The notes: generated by a model not told the origin, from the sequence alone. Positions 15,952-24,500 are shown, numbered from the stretch's first letter. The stretch is DNA of 64,000 nt from CAYRDC01 sp964422925 (GCA_964422925.1 CAYRDC010000016.1:1-64000); one strand, 5' to 3'. Program-made: numbers and translations.

Positions 15952-15960
15952 TACTTTTGC
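15952..15960 (+). promoter_or_regulatory. -7 promoter box of the XRE-pepP-pssA-purS-M28 string
   Basis: TACTTTTGC matches TAnnTTTG. TTG at 15933-15935 is a candidate -33 element with a 16-base spacer, slightly short for the phylum. The box ends 8 bases before the ATG at 15968, so the transcript would be nearly leaderless. Confidence 0.5.
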
Positions 15961-15967
15961 ACAAGTC

Positions 15968-16405
15968 ATGGATTACCTCGGAAGAAACATCCAGTACCTG
16001 AGGAAAAAGTACGGCTGGTCGCAGGAATACCTGGCCAAACAGCTGGACGTGAAACGCAATACCATTTCCAATTACGAGGTGGGTATTTCACGCCCCACTT
16101 TCAGCAAGCTCAACAAGCTGGCCCGGATTTTCAATATCCCCCTCTCTGATCTTGTGGAAAAAGACCTGGAAAAGGAAAACACTTTCTGGAAGCAAAAGCT
16201 GGAAAGTGCCCACCTTGCCTTCCGCCAGGATTATTACATGGAGGAAGCTCCGCCAGCCGGCAAAGAAGCCAGCGACAACCTGAACGACATCGAATCGGAG
16301 CTGCAGGACATACAGTTCAAGCTTTCCCGCCTCAGGGATATGCTCATGCGGCTCAAGGAAACCCAGAAACCCACCGGTGCCGAAAGCGTGCCGGAAGAAG
16401 ATTGA
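15968..16405 (+). CDS. XRE-family helix-turn-helix regulator with C-terminal coiled coil
   Basis: 145 residues. An N-terminal HTH_3 domain (about 5-61) shows the Cro/CI pattern: IQYLRKKYGWSQEYLAKQL, then RNTISNYEVGISRPTFSKL and LARIFNIPLSDLV. A linker leads to a heptad-like helix at about 100-133 (IESELQDIQFKLSRLRDMLM) that probably dimerises the protein. No ligand domain is present. The promoter region just upstream carries paired TTGAC half-sites overlapping the likely -33 position, so autorepression is plausible, as is control of the divergent ARPP-1-like gene. It is followed after 89 bases by pepP on the same strand. Confidence 0.88.
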   Translation: MDYLGRNIQYLRKKYGWSQEYLAKQLDVKRNTISNYEVGISRPTFSKLNKLARIFNIPLSDLVEKDLEKENTFWKQKLESAHLAFRQDYYMEEAPPAGKEASDNLNDIESELQDIQFKLSRLRDMLMRLKETQKPTGAESVPEED

Positions 16406-16494
16406 TGCCTGAATCCTCTCACTGTAATTTCCCATTCCCCCCGCTTTCCCATAACTTTGAAGCCATATTCACCTGTATCTGAAAAAGACTTGTT

Positions 16495-17784
16495 ATGAAA
16501 TATGAACCGATCCCGCAATCGCTGTTTGTGAAAAACCGGAAAAAGCTGGCTGAAAAAATGGCTCCCAACCACATTGCCATTTTCAACGCCAATGACATTA
16601 TGCCTACCAACGCGGACGGCACCATGCCTTTCCGGCAAAATGCCGATTTGTTTTACCTCTCCGGCATCGACCAGGAAGAAACCATCCTGATCATATATCC
16701 CGATGCGCGCAAGGAAGAGTGGAAAGAAATGCTTTTCCTGCGCGAAACCAACGAAACCATTGCCATCTGGGAAGGGCATAAGTACACCAAGGACGAAGCC
16801 ACGGCAGCCAGCGGCATTGAGGCGGTGCACTGGCTGGACGAGTTTGAAACCATCCTGAAAAACATCATTTTCGAAGCGGACGGGGTGTACCTCAACTTCA
16901 ACGAGCACCTGCGCAACAACAACCCGGTGCAAACCCGTGACGACCGTTTCCGCCAGTGGATACAGGAAAAATACCCATTGGTATCCTACAAAAGCATAGC
17001 TCCCGAGATGCACCGCCTGCGGGCCGTAAAGGAACCCGAAGAGCTGGAACTGATCCGTCATGCCTGCAGCATTACCGAAAAAGCTTTCCGCAGGCTGTTG
17101 AAATTCATCAAGCCGGGGGTGATGGAATATGAAATTGAAGCCGAGCTCTGGCATGAGTTCATCCGCAACCGGTCGAACGGCCCCGCCTACGGTTCCATCA
17201 TTGCTTCCGGTCCAAGCGCCTGCGTGCTGCATTACGTGGAGAACAACCGCGAATGCAAGGACGGGCACGTGATCCTGATGGACTTCGGAGCCGAATATGC
17301 CAATTACGCTTCCGACCTCACGCGCTGCGTGCCGGTCAACGGGCGGTTCACCAAGCGCCAGAAGGAAGTGTACAATGCCGTACTGCGGGTGCAGCACGCT
17401 GCCATGAAACTGCTGAGGCCGGGTGTTATGCTGGACGACTACCACAAACAGGTGGGCGAACTCATGGAAAAAGAGCTGGTGGACCTGAAGCTGATTTCCA
17501 TGCAGGATATTAAAAACCAGGATCCCGAATGGCCGGCTTACAAAAAATATTTCATGCACGGCACCAGCCACTTCCTGGGCCTCGATGTGCACGATGTGGG
17601 GCTGTGGAGTGAGCCCATCCGCGAGGGGTATGTTTTTACCTGCGAGCCGGGAATCTATATCCCTGAAGAGGAAATCGGCATCCGCATTGAGAACGACCTC
17701 GTGGTAACGGCTGAAGGGTACGAAGACCTGATGGCTACTATCCCCATCGAAGCTGATGAGATTGAAGAACTGATGAATGCCTGA
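16495..17784 (+). CDS. pepP: Xaa-Pro aminopeptidase (aminopeptidase P, M24B)
   Basis: 429 residues, the usual length. It removes N-terminal residues that precede proline. The N-terminal creatinase-like domain (about 5-145) contains MPFRQNADLFYLSGI. The C-terminal pita-bread domain holds the complete dinuclear metal site: D263 in LMDFGAEY, D274 in ASDLTR, H359 in GTSHFLG, E384 in TCEPGIY and E399 in IRIEND. H366 in DVHDVG is the expected second active-site histidine. It is cytoplasmic, with no signal peptide. Its TGA overlaps the ATG of pssA by one base (TGATG), so the two are translationally coupled. Confidence 0.97.
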   Translation: MKYEPIPQSLFVKNRKKLAEKMAPNHIAIFNANDIMPTNADGTMPFRQNADLFYLSGIDQEETILIIYPDARKEEWKEMLFLRETNETIAIWEGHKYTKDEATAASGIEAVHWLDEFETILKNIIFEADGVYLNFNEHLRNNNPVQTRDDRFRQWIQEKYPLVSYKSIAPEMHRLRAVKEPEELELIRHACSITEKAFRRLLKFIKPGVMEYEIEAELWHEFIRNRSNGPAYGSIIASGPSACVLHYVENNRECKDGHVILMDFGAEYANYASDLTRCVPVNGRFTKRQKEVYNAVLRVQHAAMKLLRPGVMLDDYHKQVGELMEKELVDLKLISMQDIKNQDPEWPAYKKYFMHGTSHFLGLDVHDVGLWSEPIREGYVFTCEPGIYIPEEEIGIRIENDLVVTAEGYEDLMATIPIEADEIEELMNA

Positions 17785-18593
17785 TGCGCTGGTACAAGCA
17801 CATACCCAACCTGCTGACCCTGGTAAACCTGGCCCTGGGCTGCGCGGCTATTTCCCTGGTTTTTTATGACCACATAGTCATCCATGTTAAAGGGGAAAGT
17901 TATTTTTTCAACGGGGGCCTGGTTTGGGACAAGCTGCACCTGGGCTACATGCACCTGGCCGCCTGGTTGCTGGTCGCGGCTGCCGCCATTGATTTCATGG
18001 ACGGGTTTGTGGCCCGGGCCCTGAACGCCACTTCCGAGATAGGCCGCCAGCTCGACAGCCTGGCTGATGTGGTGACTTTCGGCCTCGTGCCGGGGGTGAT
18101 GCTGTACCAGTTGCTGGCCCTGTCGCTGTTCGACACGGTCGCTGCTTTTCATCTGAAAACCGCGCTCTTCCTGCCGGCTTTCCTGTTCACCTTGACAGCT
18201 GCCTGGCGCCTGGCCAAATTCAATATCGATGAAACCCAGCGCGACCGGTACCATGGGCTGCCCGTGCCGGCCGCGGCCCTGGCGGTGGCCGGGCTGGTGC
18301 TGGCCGCTTTCCGTCAGGAAGCCTTTGTCAGCCGGTGGATGCAAAGCCCGTGGGTTATGTACGGCCTCATCCTGGTGTTTTCCCTGGCTATGGTTTCGCG
18401 CTGGCCGGTTATAAAATTAAGCCTGAACCTCCGGCAGTTCCCGGGGGCGAAAACCGGTGCCGTTTACACCCTGCTGGCCGTGGCGGTGATGCTGGCCGGT
18501 TACTTTTTATGGGGTATCCTGTTCGGATGGTGGCCGGTGCTGATTCTCCTCTATCTGCTTTTGTCTGCTTTAACCTTAAAATCCGGTTCATGA
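17784..18593 (+). CDS. pssA: CDP-diacylglycerol-serine O-phosphatidyltransferase
   Basis: 269 residues, integral membrane with about eight hydrophobic segments. It condenses CDP-diacylglycerol with serine to phosphatidylserine, the precursor of phosphatidylethanolamine. The CDP-alcohol phosphotransferase signature is complete: D70-x2-D73-G-x2-A-R78, then G87-x3-D91-x3-D95. The N-terminus (KHIPNLLTLVNLALGC) is the family start. A periplasmic or cytoplasmic insert with FFNGGLVWDKLHLGY separates the first two helices. It overlaps pepP by one base and purS by four, inside a tightly packed string. No decarboxylase (psd) gene is adjacent. The archaetidylserine synthase relatives share the signature, but PssA is the expected enzyme here. 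Confidence 0.93.
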   Translation: MRWYKHIPNLLTLVNLALGCAAISLVFYDHIVIHVKGESYFFNGGLVWDKLHLGYMHLAAWLLVAAAAIDFMDGFVARALNATSEIGRQLDSLADVVTFGLVPGVMLYQLLALSLFDTVAAFHLKTALFLPAFLFTLTAAWRLAKFNIDETQRDRYHGLPVPAAALAVAGLVLAAFRQEAFVSRWMQSPWVMYGLILVFSLAMVSRWPVIKLSLNLRQFPGAKTGAVYTLLAVAVMLAGYFLWGILFGWWPVLILLYLLLSALTLKSGS

Positions 18594-18844
18594 AGTTTAT
18601 TGCTGAAATCAATGTGATGCCCCTGAAAGACCTGCTCGACCCGCAGGGAAAAGCCGTGGCGGCCAGCATGAAAAATATAGGCCTGCCGGAAATCGGCAAG
18701 GTGCGCATCGGCAAGCACATTCACCTGGAACTGGAAGCCGGCAGCGAGGCGGAAGCCCGCGAAAAAGTGGAGACCGCCTGCAAAAAACTGCTGGCCAATC
18801 CCGTGATCGAATACTACGAGTATGAATTGCATCCGGCTTCGTAA
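18590..18844 (+). CDS. purS: phosphoribosylformylglycinamidine synthase subunit PurS
   Basis: 84 residues from the ATG at 18590, which overlaps the pssA stop (ATGA). A longer open frame exists upstream but lies inside pssA. The protein matches PurS: an initial strand (KFIAEINVMPLKDLLDPQG), then IGLPEIGKVRIGKHIHLEL and a helix EAREKVETACKKLLANPVIE. PurS forms a dimer that docks PurL to PurQ in purine synthesis. No purL or purQ is present in the window, so purS is separated from its partners. Its 3' end overlaps the start of the M28 peptidase gene by 23 bases. Confidence 0.93.
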   Translation: MKFIAEINVMPLKDLLDPQGKAVAASMKNIGLPEIGKVRIGKHIHLELEAGSEAEAREKVETACKKLLANPVIEYYEYELHPAS

Positions 18845-20135
18845 GCCGGCCCGCGGGCTGGCTTTTATCCTGCTGGCGGCCCTGTCGCTCCGGGCAGCCG
18901 CCCAGGACCTGCAATACACCCTCCTGGTCATAGATTCGCTCACCGGGCCCGACAAGCTGGGCCGCGGATACGTGCACAACGGCCACCTGAAAGCCGCCCG
19001 CTTTATCGCCAATGAAATGCAGGAAGCCGGCCTCGAGGCGCTCACTCCGGGCTATTTCCAGTCCTTCTATGTCCGGGTGAACACCTTCCCCGGGACCCCT
19101 GCGCTCTCACTTGACGGCATGCCGCTTCAGCCGGGCAATGATTTCCAGCCCCTGTCTTCGAGCCCGGCCGTGAACCGCACCATGAAGGTGAAAGCGCTGA
19201 AGCCGCGCTGGCTGCTCGACTCAGCCCGCACCCGCAGGGCCATCCTGCGTGGTTCGCGGAAGGAACCCGCAGCGTGGCTGGTGCCCGAAGTGCCGGACAA
19301 ATGGAGCAAGGAAAAAAAGAAGCAATTCCACCAACTTGCCAGCAGCCTGCCTTTCTGGTGGGATGTGCCGGCCGGGGCTTTCCTGTACCTGCACGACAAG
19401 CTCACCTGGAGCCTCCGCCCCTATCAGTCGCCCATCCCGGCTGCTGACATCCATTCGGATGCCTTAACCGGGAAACCCCGGAAGGTGGCCCTGCGCTGGA
19501 AACCCGTACTGCTCGACAGTGTGCGCACGCAGAATGTTATCGGCATCATCCGCGGCAGTCGCTACCCCGACAGTTTTTTCGTGTTTACCGCCCATTACGA
19601 TCACTTGGGTGCCATGGGACCGAAGGTGTACATTCCCGGGGCAAACGACAATGCCAGCGGGGTGGCCATGCTGCTGAACCTCGCCCGCTTTTTCGCCCAG
19701 GAAGACAACCGCCCGGAATGTTCCATCGCATTCATAGCCTTCGGTGGGGAGGAACTGGGCCTGGTGGGTTCGCACTGGTTCACCGAACATCCGCTTTTCC
19801 CACTGGAAAACATCCGTTTCCTGGTGAACCTCGACATGGTGGGCACGGGCGGGGAAGGCATTACCGTGGTGAACGGCAGGGTGCTGCCGCATGCCTACGA
19901 CAAGCTGGTGCAGCTCAACGAAAAAGGCCATTACCTGCCCGGCATCAAGGCACGGGGCAAAGCCGCCAATTCAGACCATTACTTTTTCAGTGAGAAAGGG
20001 GTGAAAGCCTTTTTCATCTACACCCGGGGCGGGCCGCCCTGGTACCATGACGTGAACGACCGGCCCGAAACCCTGCCGCTGACCGAATTCAACGACCTGT
20101 TCAATCTGCTGGTGGATTTCGTGCTGGCGTGGTAG
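18822..20135 (+). CDS. exported M28-family zinc aminopeptidase
   Basis: 437 residues with an N-terminal signal peptide (about 1-27, ending RAAAQ). The C-terminal half is an M28 peptidase with all five metal ligands: H258 in AHYDHLG, D276 in GANDNASG, E311 with the base E310 in FGGEELGL, D338 in NLDMVG and H409 in WYHDV. The 110-250 stretch in between resembles the inserted lid or PA-like region of such enzymes. It is likely periplasmic or extracytoplasmic and trims peptides. The ATG at 18822 lies inside purS; no later ATG would leave a signal peptide. It is the last gene of the string that starts with the XRE regulator, and it ends 2 bases from the convergent GT39 gene. Confidence 0.92.
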   Translation: MNCIRLRKPARGLAFILLAALSLRAAAQDLQYTLLVIDSLTGPDKLGRGYVHNGHLKAARFIANEMQEAGLEALTPGYFQSFYVRVNTFPGTPALSLDGMPLQPGNDFQPLSSSPAVNRTMKVKALKPRWLLDSARTRRAILRGSRKEPAAWLVPEVPDKWSKEKKKQFHQLASSLPFWWDVPAGAFLYLHDKLTWSLRPYQSPIPAADIHSDALTGKPRKVALRWKPVLLDSVRTQNVIGIIRGSRYPDSFFVFTAHYDHLGAMGPKVYIPGANDNASGVAMLLNLARFFAQEDNRPECSIAFIAFGGEELGLVGSHWFTEHPLFPLENIRFLVNLDMVGTGGEGITVVNGRVLPHAYDKLVQLNEKGHYLPGIKARGKAANSDHYFFSEKGVKAFFIYTRGGPPWYHDVNDRPETLPLTEFNDLFNLLVDFVLAW

Positions 20136-20137
20136 GC

Positions 20138-21577
20138 TTACGGCTGCCACGGCCTGGCCAAATGCCGGTGGATGATCAGCGCATCGGGGTCGTTCAGTAT
20201 GTAAGCGGGCAGTTGCTGTTCCCCGTGGCTTTCGAAAGCGGCCAGTTTGCAGCCCGCCTGTTTCAGGCTGTCCCAAACGGCCTGTTCCGGCCACCAGTGG
20301 TAGGCATTGCCGCCCCGCCAGAACATCAGCTCCACATCCTCGAAACTGTTGCAGTTGAAAATCACGTACCGCTCCACCACGGAATCGGGCAGTGAGCGGA
20401 AGATTTCCGTATCGTGTATCCGGGCGTTGCGGTCGGTATTGTCCGGCCTGCGTTCGTAGCGTATCTGCCACGGTTTCAGCGTGTACACGGCAGCCAGTGC
20501 AAATAACAGGCCCAGCGCGGCACGTTTCAACGAAGCCGGGAAGCGCAGCAGGCCAGCGACCTGGCGAAAAACCCACACCAAACCGGCCGCAATGAGTATA
20601 AACACCAGGACGCCCACCGGGAAAGGGAATGCTGGCATTTTGGTTTTCACCAGCAGCGAGAAAAACAGGTATATCACCGCAATGCAAAACACAAAAGCTG
20701 CCGTGAGGTTTCTCCGCTCCCTCCCGGCCAGTGCCAGCCACAAGCCGGGCAAAAGGAAAGGAAGTATAAACCGGCCGTAGAGTTTGCCGGCCATGCGCAA
20801 ATGGTAACCGGCCGGGCCGGTATGCCCTTCCAGTGCTGTCATCATGTGCAGGGTGTTCATCCGGTAAGAAATCGCGGCCTCGGCCGGGAAGCGCCACCAG
20901 ATATAGAGCTGCCAGGGCAGGAACACCGCCACGGCTGCCAGCACCGACCAGCCGAGGTGCCGCCAGCGCAACCGGCTCCGCAGCCAGCCCGGTTCCAGCA
21001 CGAAGAGCAGCCCCCAGCCCGCGTACACCAGCAGGCCGGGAAGCCATTTGTTGAGTATGGCCGCCCCGGAAAAGAGGCCGGCCAGCACGGCCCATTTCAG
21101 CCGGCCCGAACGGTAGTAGCGCACAAAAGCCCAGAAAGAACCCGTTACGTAAAAGGCAAAAGCCGCATCGTTGTGGTCGAGGCTGAACAGGCCGCTGGTG
21201 AGCTCGAGCTGGAAATAGGAAAACGCATACAGCACAGCCGCCAGCAGGGCGGTGACCCGGTCACGGGTCCAACGCAATGCGATGTCGTACACAAAATACA
21301 CGGCTACGGTGCCCATCAGCAGGGAAGGCAGTCGCAGGGCCAGCAGGTTCACTCCGAACAGTTTCATGCTCAGGGCCATCTGCCAGAGAAACAGCGGCTG
21401 TTTGTGCAGCCAGATGAAATTGCAGCACCAGGCGGCCGGGTCGTACGGAAGGATGGGGTTCAGCCGCAGCATGGGAATGAAGGGATGGCTCATCAGGTGC
21501 TTCGCCACCAGCGCGTGAAAGCGTTCATCCCAGGGATGCAGATACGGGTCAATACCGGCAAGGTATAACCTAAGCAA
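20138..21577 (-). CDS. GT39/ArnT-like polytopic glycosyltransferase, N-terminus disrupted by a G10 tract
   Basis: 479 residues as annotated from a TTG at 21577. It has about ten membrane helices and the GT-C signature: DPYLHPWDERFHALVAKHL (acidic catalytic loop after helix 1), then LWQMALSMKLFGVNLLALRL. These enzymes move sugars from polyprenyl-phosphate carriers to protein or lipid. The TTG start leaves half of the first helix out. Upstream the same frame continues into a run of 10 C (minus strand) and meets a stop. If the run were 9 C, the gene would start at an ATG at 21638 and encode 499 residues with a full first helix (NISPPLLISLLVVAFLLRL). So the gene is either phase-variable or carries a sequencing error. 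It follows the dioxygenase gene closely on the same strand. Confidence 0.85.
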   Translation of the reverse strand: MLRLYLAGIDPYLHPWDERFHALVAKHLMSHPFIPMLRLNPILPYDPAAWCCNFIWLHKQPLFLWQMALSMKLFGVNLLALRLPSLLMGTVAVYFVYDIALRWTRDRVTALLAAVLYAFSYFQLELTSGLFSLDHNDAAFAFYVTGSFWAFVRYYRSGRLKWAVLAGLFSGAAILNKWLPGLLVYAGWGLLFVLEPGWLRSRLRWRHLGWSVLAAVAVFLPWQLYIWWRFPAEAAISYRMNTLHMMTALEGHTGPAGYHLRMAGKLYGRFILPFLLPGLWLALAGRERRNLTAAFVFCIAVIYLFFSLLVKTKMPAFPFPVGVLVFILIAAGLVWVFRQVAGLLRFPASLKRAALGLLFALAAVYTLKPWQIRYERRPDNTDRNARIHDTEIFRSLPDSVVERYVIFNCNSFEDVELMFWRGGNAYHWWPEQAVWDSLKQAGCKLAAFESHGEQQLPAYILNDPDALIIHRHLARPWQP

Positions 21578-21606
21578 AAAAGCAACGACAAGTAAAGATA
21601 TTAGGA

Positions 21607-21616
21607 GGGGGGGGGG
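21607..21616. repeat. mononucleotide tract of ten G at the 5' end of the GT39 gene
   Basis: Ten G on the plus strand lie between the best ATG (21638, minus strand) and the rest of the open frame. With ten bases the ATG is out of frame; with nine it is in frame. Tracts of this length are prone to slippage in cells and to miscalling in assemblies. Confidence 0.85.
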
Positions 21617-21655
21617 ATATGTTCCGTTCGGATTTCATAGTCAGTTATCTGACGC

Positions 21656-22672
21656 CTATAAGTCCTTGGCTATGTCCTCCACCCATGTTTTGCCCCACTC
21701 TTCCTTTTCCTTTTCGGTCCAGAGGTCAGGGAAGAATATGCGTTTCATGAAACGGGGCGGCAGGTACTGCTGCCAGTTGGTGCCGCCTGTGGCGGCCACT
21801 TCGTCTTTTTCACGCAAAAGATACCTGGCAGCGGTTTTATAATGTACCAGCGGCCAGTTGATGTTCACGTTGGCGTCCAGCATTTTCATCTGGGCCACCA
21901 GTTCCGGGTTGCTGCGGTCGGCTTCGGGCAGTTCGTTGTACTTGCGCCAGAGGTTCTTGTGGCGGTACTCGATGGCCAGCTTTAACAATTCATCGCTGTA
22001 CTTGGCTTCAAACTGCTTCAGGGTCAGGGTCTTTTCGCCCGATTCCAGCTCGGTGGCACCGGCTTTCCAGTAAATGTGCTCAAACATTTCCTTCAGCGAG
22101 GCTTCATCGGTGCCTGCTCCGGCAAACTTGTGGCGGTGATCCTTGTGCACCAGGTTTTTCAGGTCGGTGGAGCAAATTTCGATTTTCCGGTACTGGGCGC
22201 TCTGGAAGCCGCTGGCCGGCAGCAGGGCCATGCGGAAGCGCAGGAACTGTTCCTTTTCCATGCCCTGCTCCATGATGCTGAAACTTTTGGTCAGGGCTTC
22301 AAAATAATTGTTGATGCGCTTCAGCCGGGTTTTCAGGTATTCTGTCTCCATACGCTCATTCCAGCCCAGGTTTTGCCCGTTGGGCAGCACATTGCGCCCG
22401 TTATGGGCTATCTGTTCCAGCTCGTGCAGTGCCAGGCGGAAATACAGTTCGGTTACCTGGTGGTAAATGACGAAAATCATTTCATCCGGGAAATCGGTTT
22501 TGGGCTTTTGCAGCGTAAGCAGGGTATCGAGGCTTACATAATCCCAGTAAGGCATAAAATTCTCGAGGAGAAGCCCGTCCAGGTAGGCTTCAAGGTCCTG
22601 GCCGGTCAGGGTATATTTTTGTGTCAGCAACTGCAGTTTCTCCAGTATTTCCGGACTGAATTTCTTTTCCAT
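21656..22672 (-). CDS. tryptophan 2,3-dioxygenase family haem protein
   Basis: 338 residues with the TDO fold markers. YHQVTELYFRLALHEL (70-85) includes the distal histidine H71. RMALLPASGFQSAQYRKIE (147-165) follows, then the proximal haem ligand candidate H277 in PLVHYKTAARYL, and TGGTNW (295-300), which orders over the substrate. Classical TDO (KynA) opens the indole ring of tryptophan to N-formylkynurenine. This protein is longer than the roughly 280-residue proteobacterial enzyme and has an extra N-terminal helix, like a set of Bacteroidota homologues. No kynurenine pathway gene is adjacent. It lies between the M23 peptidase and the GT39 gene on one strand. The family is sure; the exact substrate is likely but unproven. 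Confidence 0.88.
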   Translation of the reverse strand: MEKKFSPEILEKLQLLTQKYTLTGQDLEAYLDGLLLENFMPYWDYVSLDTLLTLQKPKTDFPDEMIFVIYHQVTELYFRLALHELEQIAHNGRNVLPNGQNLGWNERMETEYLKTRLKRINNYFEALTKSFSIMEQGMEKEQFLRFRMALLPASGFQSAQYRKIEICSTDLKNLVHKDHRHKFAGAGTDEASLKEMFEHIYWKAGATELESGEKTLTLKQFEAKYSDELLKLAIEYRHKNLWRKYNELPEADRSNPELVAQMKMLDANVNINWPLVHYKTAARYLLREKDEVAATGGTNWQQYLPPRFMKRIFFPDLWTEKEKEEWGKTWVEDIAKDL

Positions 22673-22711
22673 GCTAATAAAGTTAGGCTTTTCAGGAAAA
22701 AGGGGGAAACC

Positions 22712-23461
22712 TTACCCGGCAGGAAAATAGGAATAATACACGCTGGCAGGAAGCACATACCGGAAGTCGGCCGGAGTGAGCAGCAGGAAATGTGTGCGCA
22801 AAGCGCCCGATTCGAAATCAATCAGCAGTTCCGGGTTAAAGGGAAGTCCTTTATAGCGAAGTTCAAAGTGGAGATGGCTGCCGGTGCTGCGGCCGGTGGA
22901 ACCGCCTTTGCCTATGATTTGCCCGCTGCTGACCATATCCCCCGGCTGAACCAGGAGGCGGGAAAGGTGGGCATAGAGCGATTCCAGCCCGTTATAATGG
23001 CGGATGACCACTAACCAGCCGAAACTGGGGCTGTAGCGGGCTATGCGCACTTTGCCGTCAAAAGCCGCATACACCGGATCCCCAGTCCTCAGGTCAATGT
23101 CGGTGCCCTTGTGCAGGCGGTAATGCCTGTACCCGAAGCGGCTGGTAATTTTTCCGGCACTGGGCATGGTAAAGCCGCACTCTCCGGGGGCAATGATGAG
23201 CAACCTAATGGTATCTAAAAAATCTTCATACCCGAAATTATAGGGATTGATCAAGCGGTTATCGAAAGACGGATACATCCACGAGGCCGGGACAGGTGCT
23301 TCCGCCCGCGAAACCGTGATCATGGGCAGGGCAGGCTGGCTGGCATCCGGAGAAGAATGCCCGGGCCTGACAACCCTTGGTCCATTTACCGGGATTACCC
23401 CCGGCAAACCGGGCCCGAAAAACATCAGCAACAAGACGATATGAAAAGACAGGCGTGACAT
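22712..23461 (-). CDS. secreted M23-family (LytM-type) metallopeptidase
   Basis: 249 residues from the ATG at 23461. The frame is open 41 codons further, but MSRLSFHIVLLLMFFGPGLPG is a clear signal sequence. The C-terminal LytM domain has the full zinc site: H117 and D121 in LHKGTDIDL, H165 in YAHLS, and H196 and H198 in GSHLHFEL. Such enzymes cut peptide cross-links of peptidoglycan in the periplasm. The region between the signal and the domain is short, with no LysM or coiled coil. It stands 39 bases upstream of the dioxygenase gene. Function as an active endopeptidase is likely since no ligand is missing. Confidence 0.92.
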   Translation of the reverse strand: MSRLSFHIVLLLMFFGPGLPGVIPVNGPRVVRPGHSSPDASQPALPMITVSRAEAPVPASWMYPSFDNRLINPYNFGYEDFLDTIRLLIIAPGECGFTMPSAGKITSRFGYRHYRLHKGTDIDLRTGDPVYAAFDGKVRIARYSPSFGWLVVIRHYNGLESLYAHLSRLLVQPGDMVSSGQIIGKGGSTGRSTGSHLHFELRYKGLPFNPELLIDFESGALRTHFLLLTPADFRYVLPASVYYSYFPAG

Positions 23462-23658
23462 GGGAAAAAGGGGAGCGAGGGGCGTTATGTGGAAGATGCG
23501 GTGAAAATACACCGACTTGGTGCCGGATAACAGGGACCGAATGCACAGGTAAAATGTGCATTGTATACAAACTGCCACGTACACGGTTTCTGCTGCAATT
23601 CAATTCCCGTTTAAATCCAAAAAACGGTAAGATGCTCACAAAAACAGACAGTTTCACC

Positions 23659-24492
23659 TCAGGGCAGGCGGCTTTCGAGCGGATATTTCAGTCCCGAATA
23701 GCTGGTCAGGTCGGCTTTCACCGTGCCGATGGTCAGGGGCGATTCCACCCGGATGGGGATGCGGTTGGCATCATCGGTAGCCCATATGTACATGATTTCC
23801 CCGCCCCCATTGAAATAGGCATTGTCCAGCATTAACGGACGGAATTTCACGCAGCGGAACCGGCCGCTGCGGGTGTGCAACACTTCTTTGCCAAGATACC
23901 GGATGTATATGGGATAGATATCCTTGTCGATAAAGACGGGCAGAGGGATTTTATCGCCCGGTTCGTAACGGTCGAAATCAATGCAGCGGGCGTAGTAAAT
24001 AGCAGAGACCGCATCATTGATATAATCGGGTATGGAAAAAGTGTCACGCCTGGGCGGGTTATGCAACAGGTTTTGGGTGTACACGCGGTTCAGCTCATGG
24101 TCGAAATCATAGATATGCTTGATCAGATAACCGTCTTCATCCACATCCCGGACAAAATGCAATGGTTTCAGGTTCGTGGTATCCATGTAAGTTTCGTAGC
24201 GGTCGCGCACCCGGATGAACCATTCATAGCTCCGGTAGGTCCTGCCGGCCGCGATGATATGATAAACCGGCCGGCTCTGCCATTGGGCTTCGCGCACGGT
24301 AAAGCTCAACTCACCCGCCCTAAGCCAGAGGGCTGTCCAGTTATAAAAAACCTGCAGGGTAAATTTTTCACCCGGGTTGAACGGAGGCCTGGAAAGCAGG
24401 AAAACTTCCTTGTCATTCGCAGTGTAGGGGCCGGTTTGCGCTCCGGCTGCCATCAGCAGGAAAACCGCCAGCAAGGGAAAGATTTTTTTCAT
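23659..24492 (-). CDS. exported DUF3108 domain protein
   Basis: 277 residues with a signal peptide (about 1-18, ending AAGAQ). The rest fits DUF3108, a periplasmic beta-rich domain: GEKFTLQVFYNWTALWLRAGE near the start, VYHIIAAGRTYRSYEWFIRVRDRYETY in the middle, then GDKIPLPVFIDKDIYPI and TDDANRIPIRVESPLTIG. The fold is thought to resemble lipid- or glycan-binding jelly barrels, but the role is not established. It ends 196 bases upstream of the M23 gene and begins 8 bases after the stop of the membrane protein at 24501, so it is probably co-transcribed with that gene. Confidence 0.85.
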   Translation of the reverse strand: MKKIFPLLAVFLLMAAGAQTGPYTANDKEVFLLSRPPFNPGEKFTLQVFYNWTALWLRAGELSFTVREAQWQSRPVYHIIAAGRTYRSYEWFIRVRDRYETYMDTTNLKPLHFVRDVDEDGYLIKHIYDFDHELNRVYTQNLLHNPPRRDTFSIPDYINDAVSAIYYARCIDFDRYEPGDKIPLPVFIDKDIYPIYIRYLGKEVLHTRSGRFRCVKFRPLMLDNAYFNGGGEIMYIWATDDANRIPIRVESPLTIGTVKADLTSYSGLKYPLESRLP

Positions 24493-24500
24493 GGGCTACT

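Noticed and set aside
16234..17592. A 452-codon open frame on the minus strand opposite pepP
   Set aside because: pepP has all five metal ligands in its frame; the antisense frame has no motif and crosses the XRE-pepP boundary.
19971..21095. A 374-codon open frame on the minus strand inside the GT39 gene
   Set aside because: It lies in another frame of a clear polytopic transferase and has an R/G/A-rich composition typical of high-GC shadow frames.
22076..23014. A 312-codon plus-strand frame opposite the dioxygenase and M23 genes
   Set aside because: It spans two convincing minus-strand genes and their gap, with no domain of its own.
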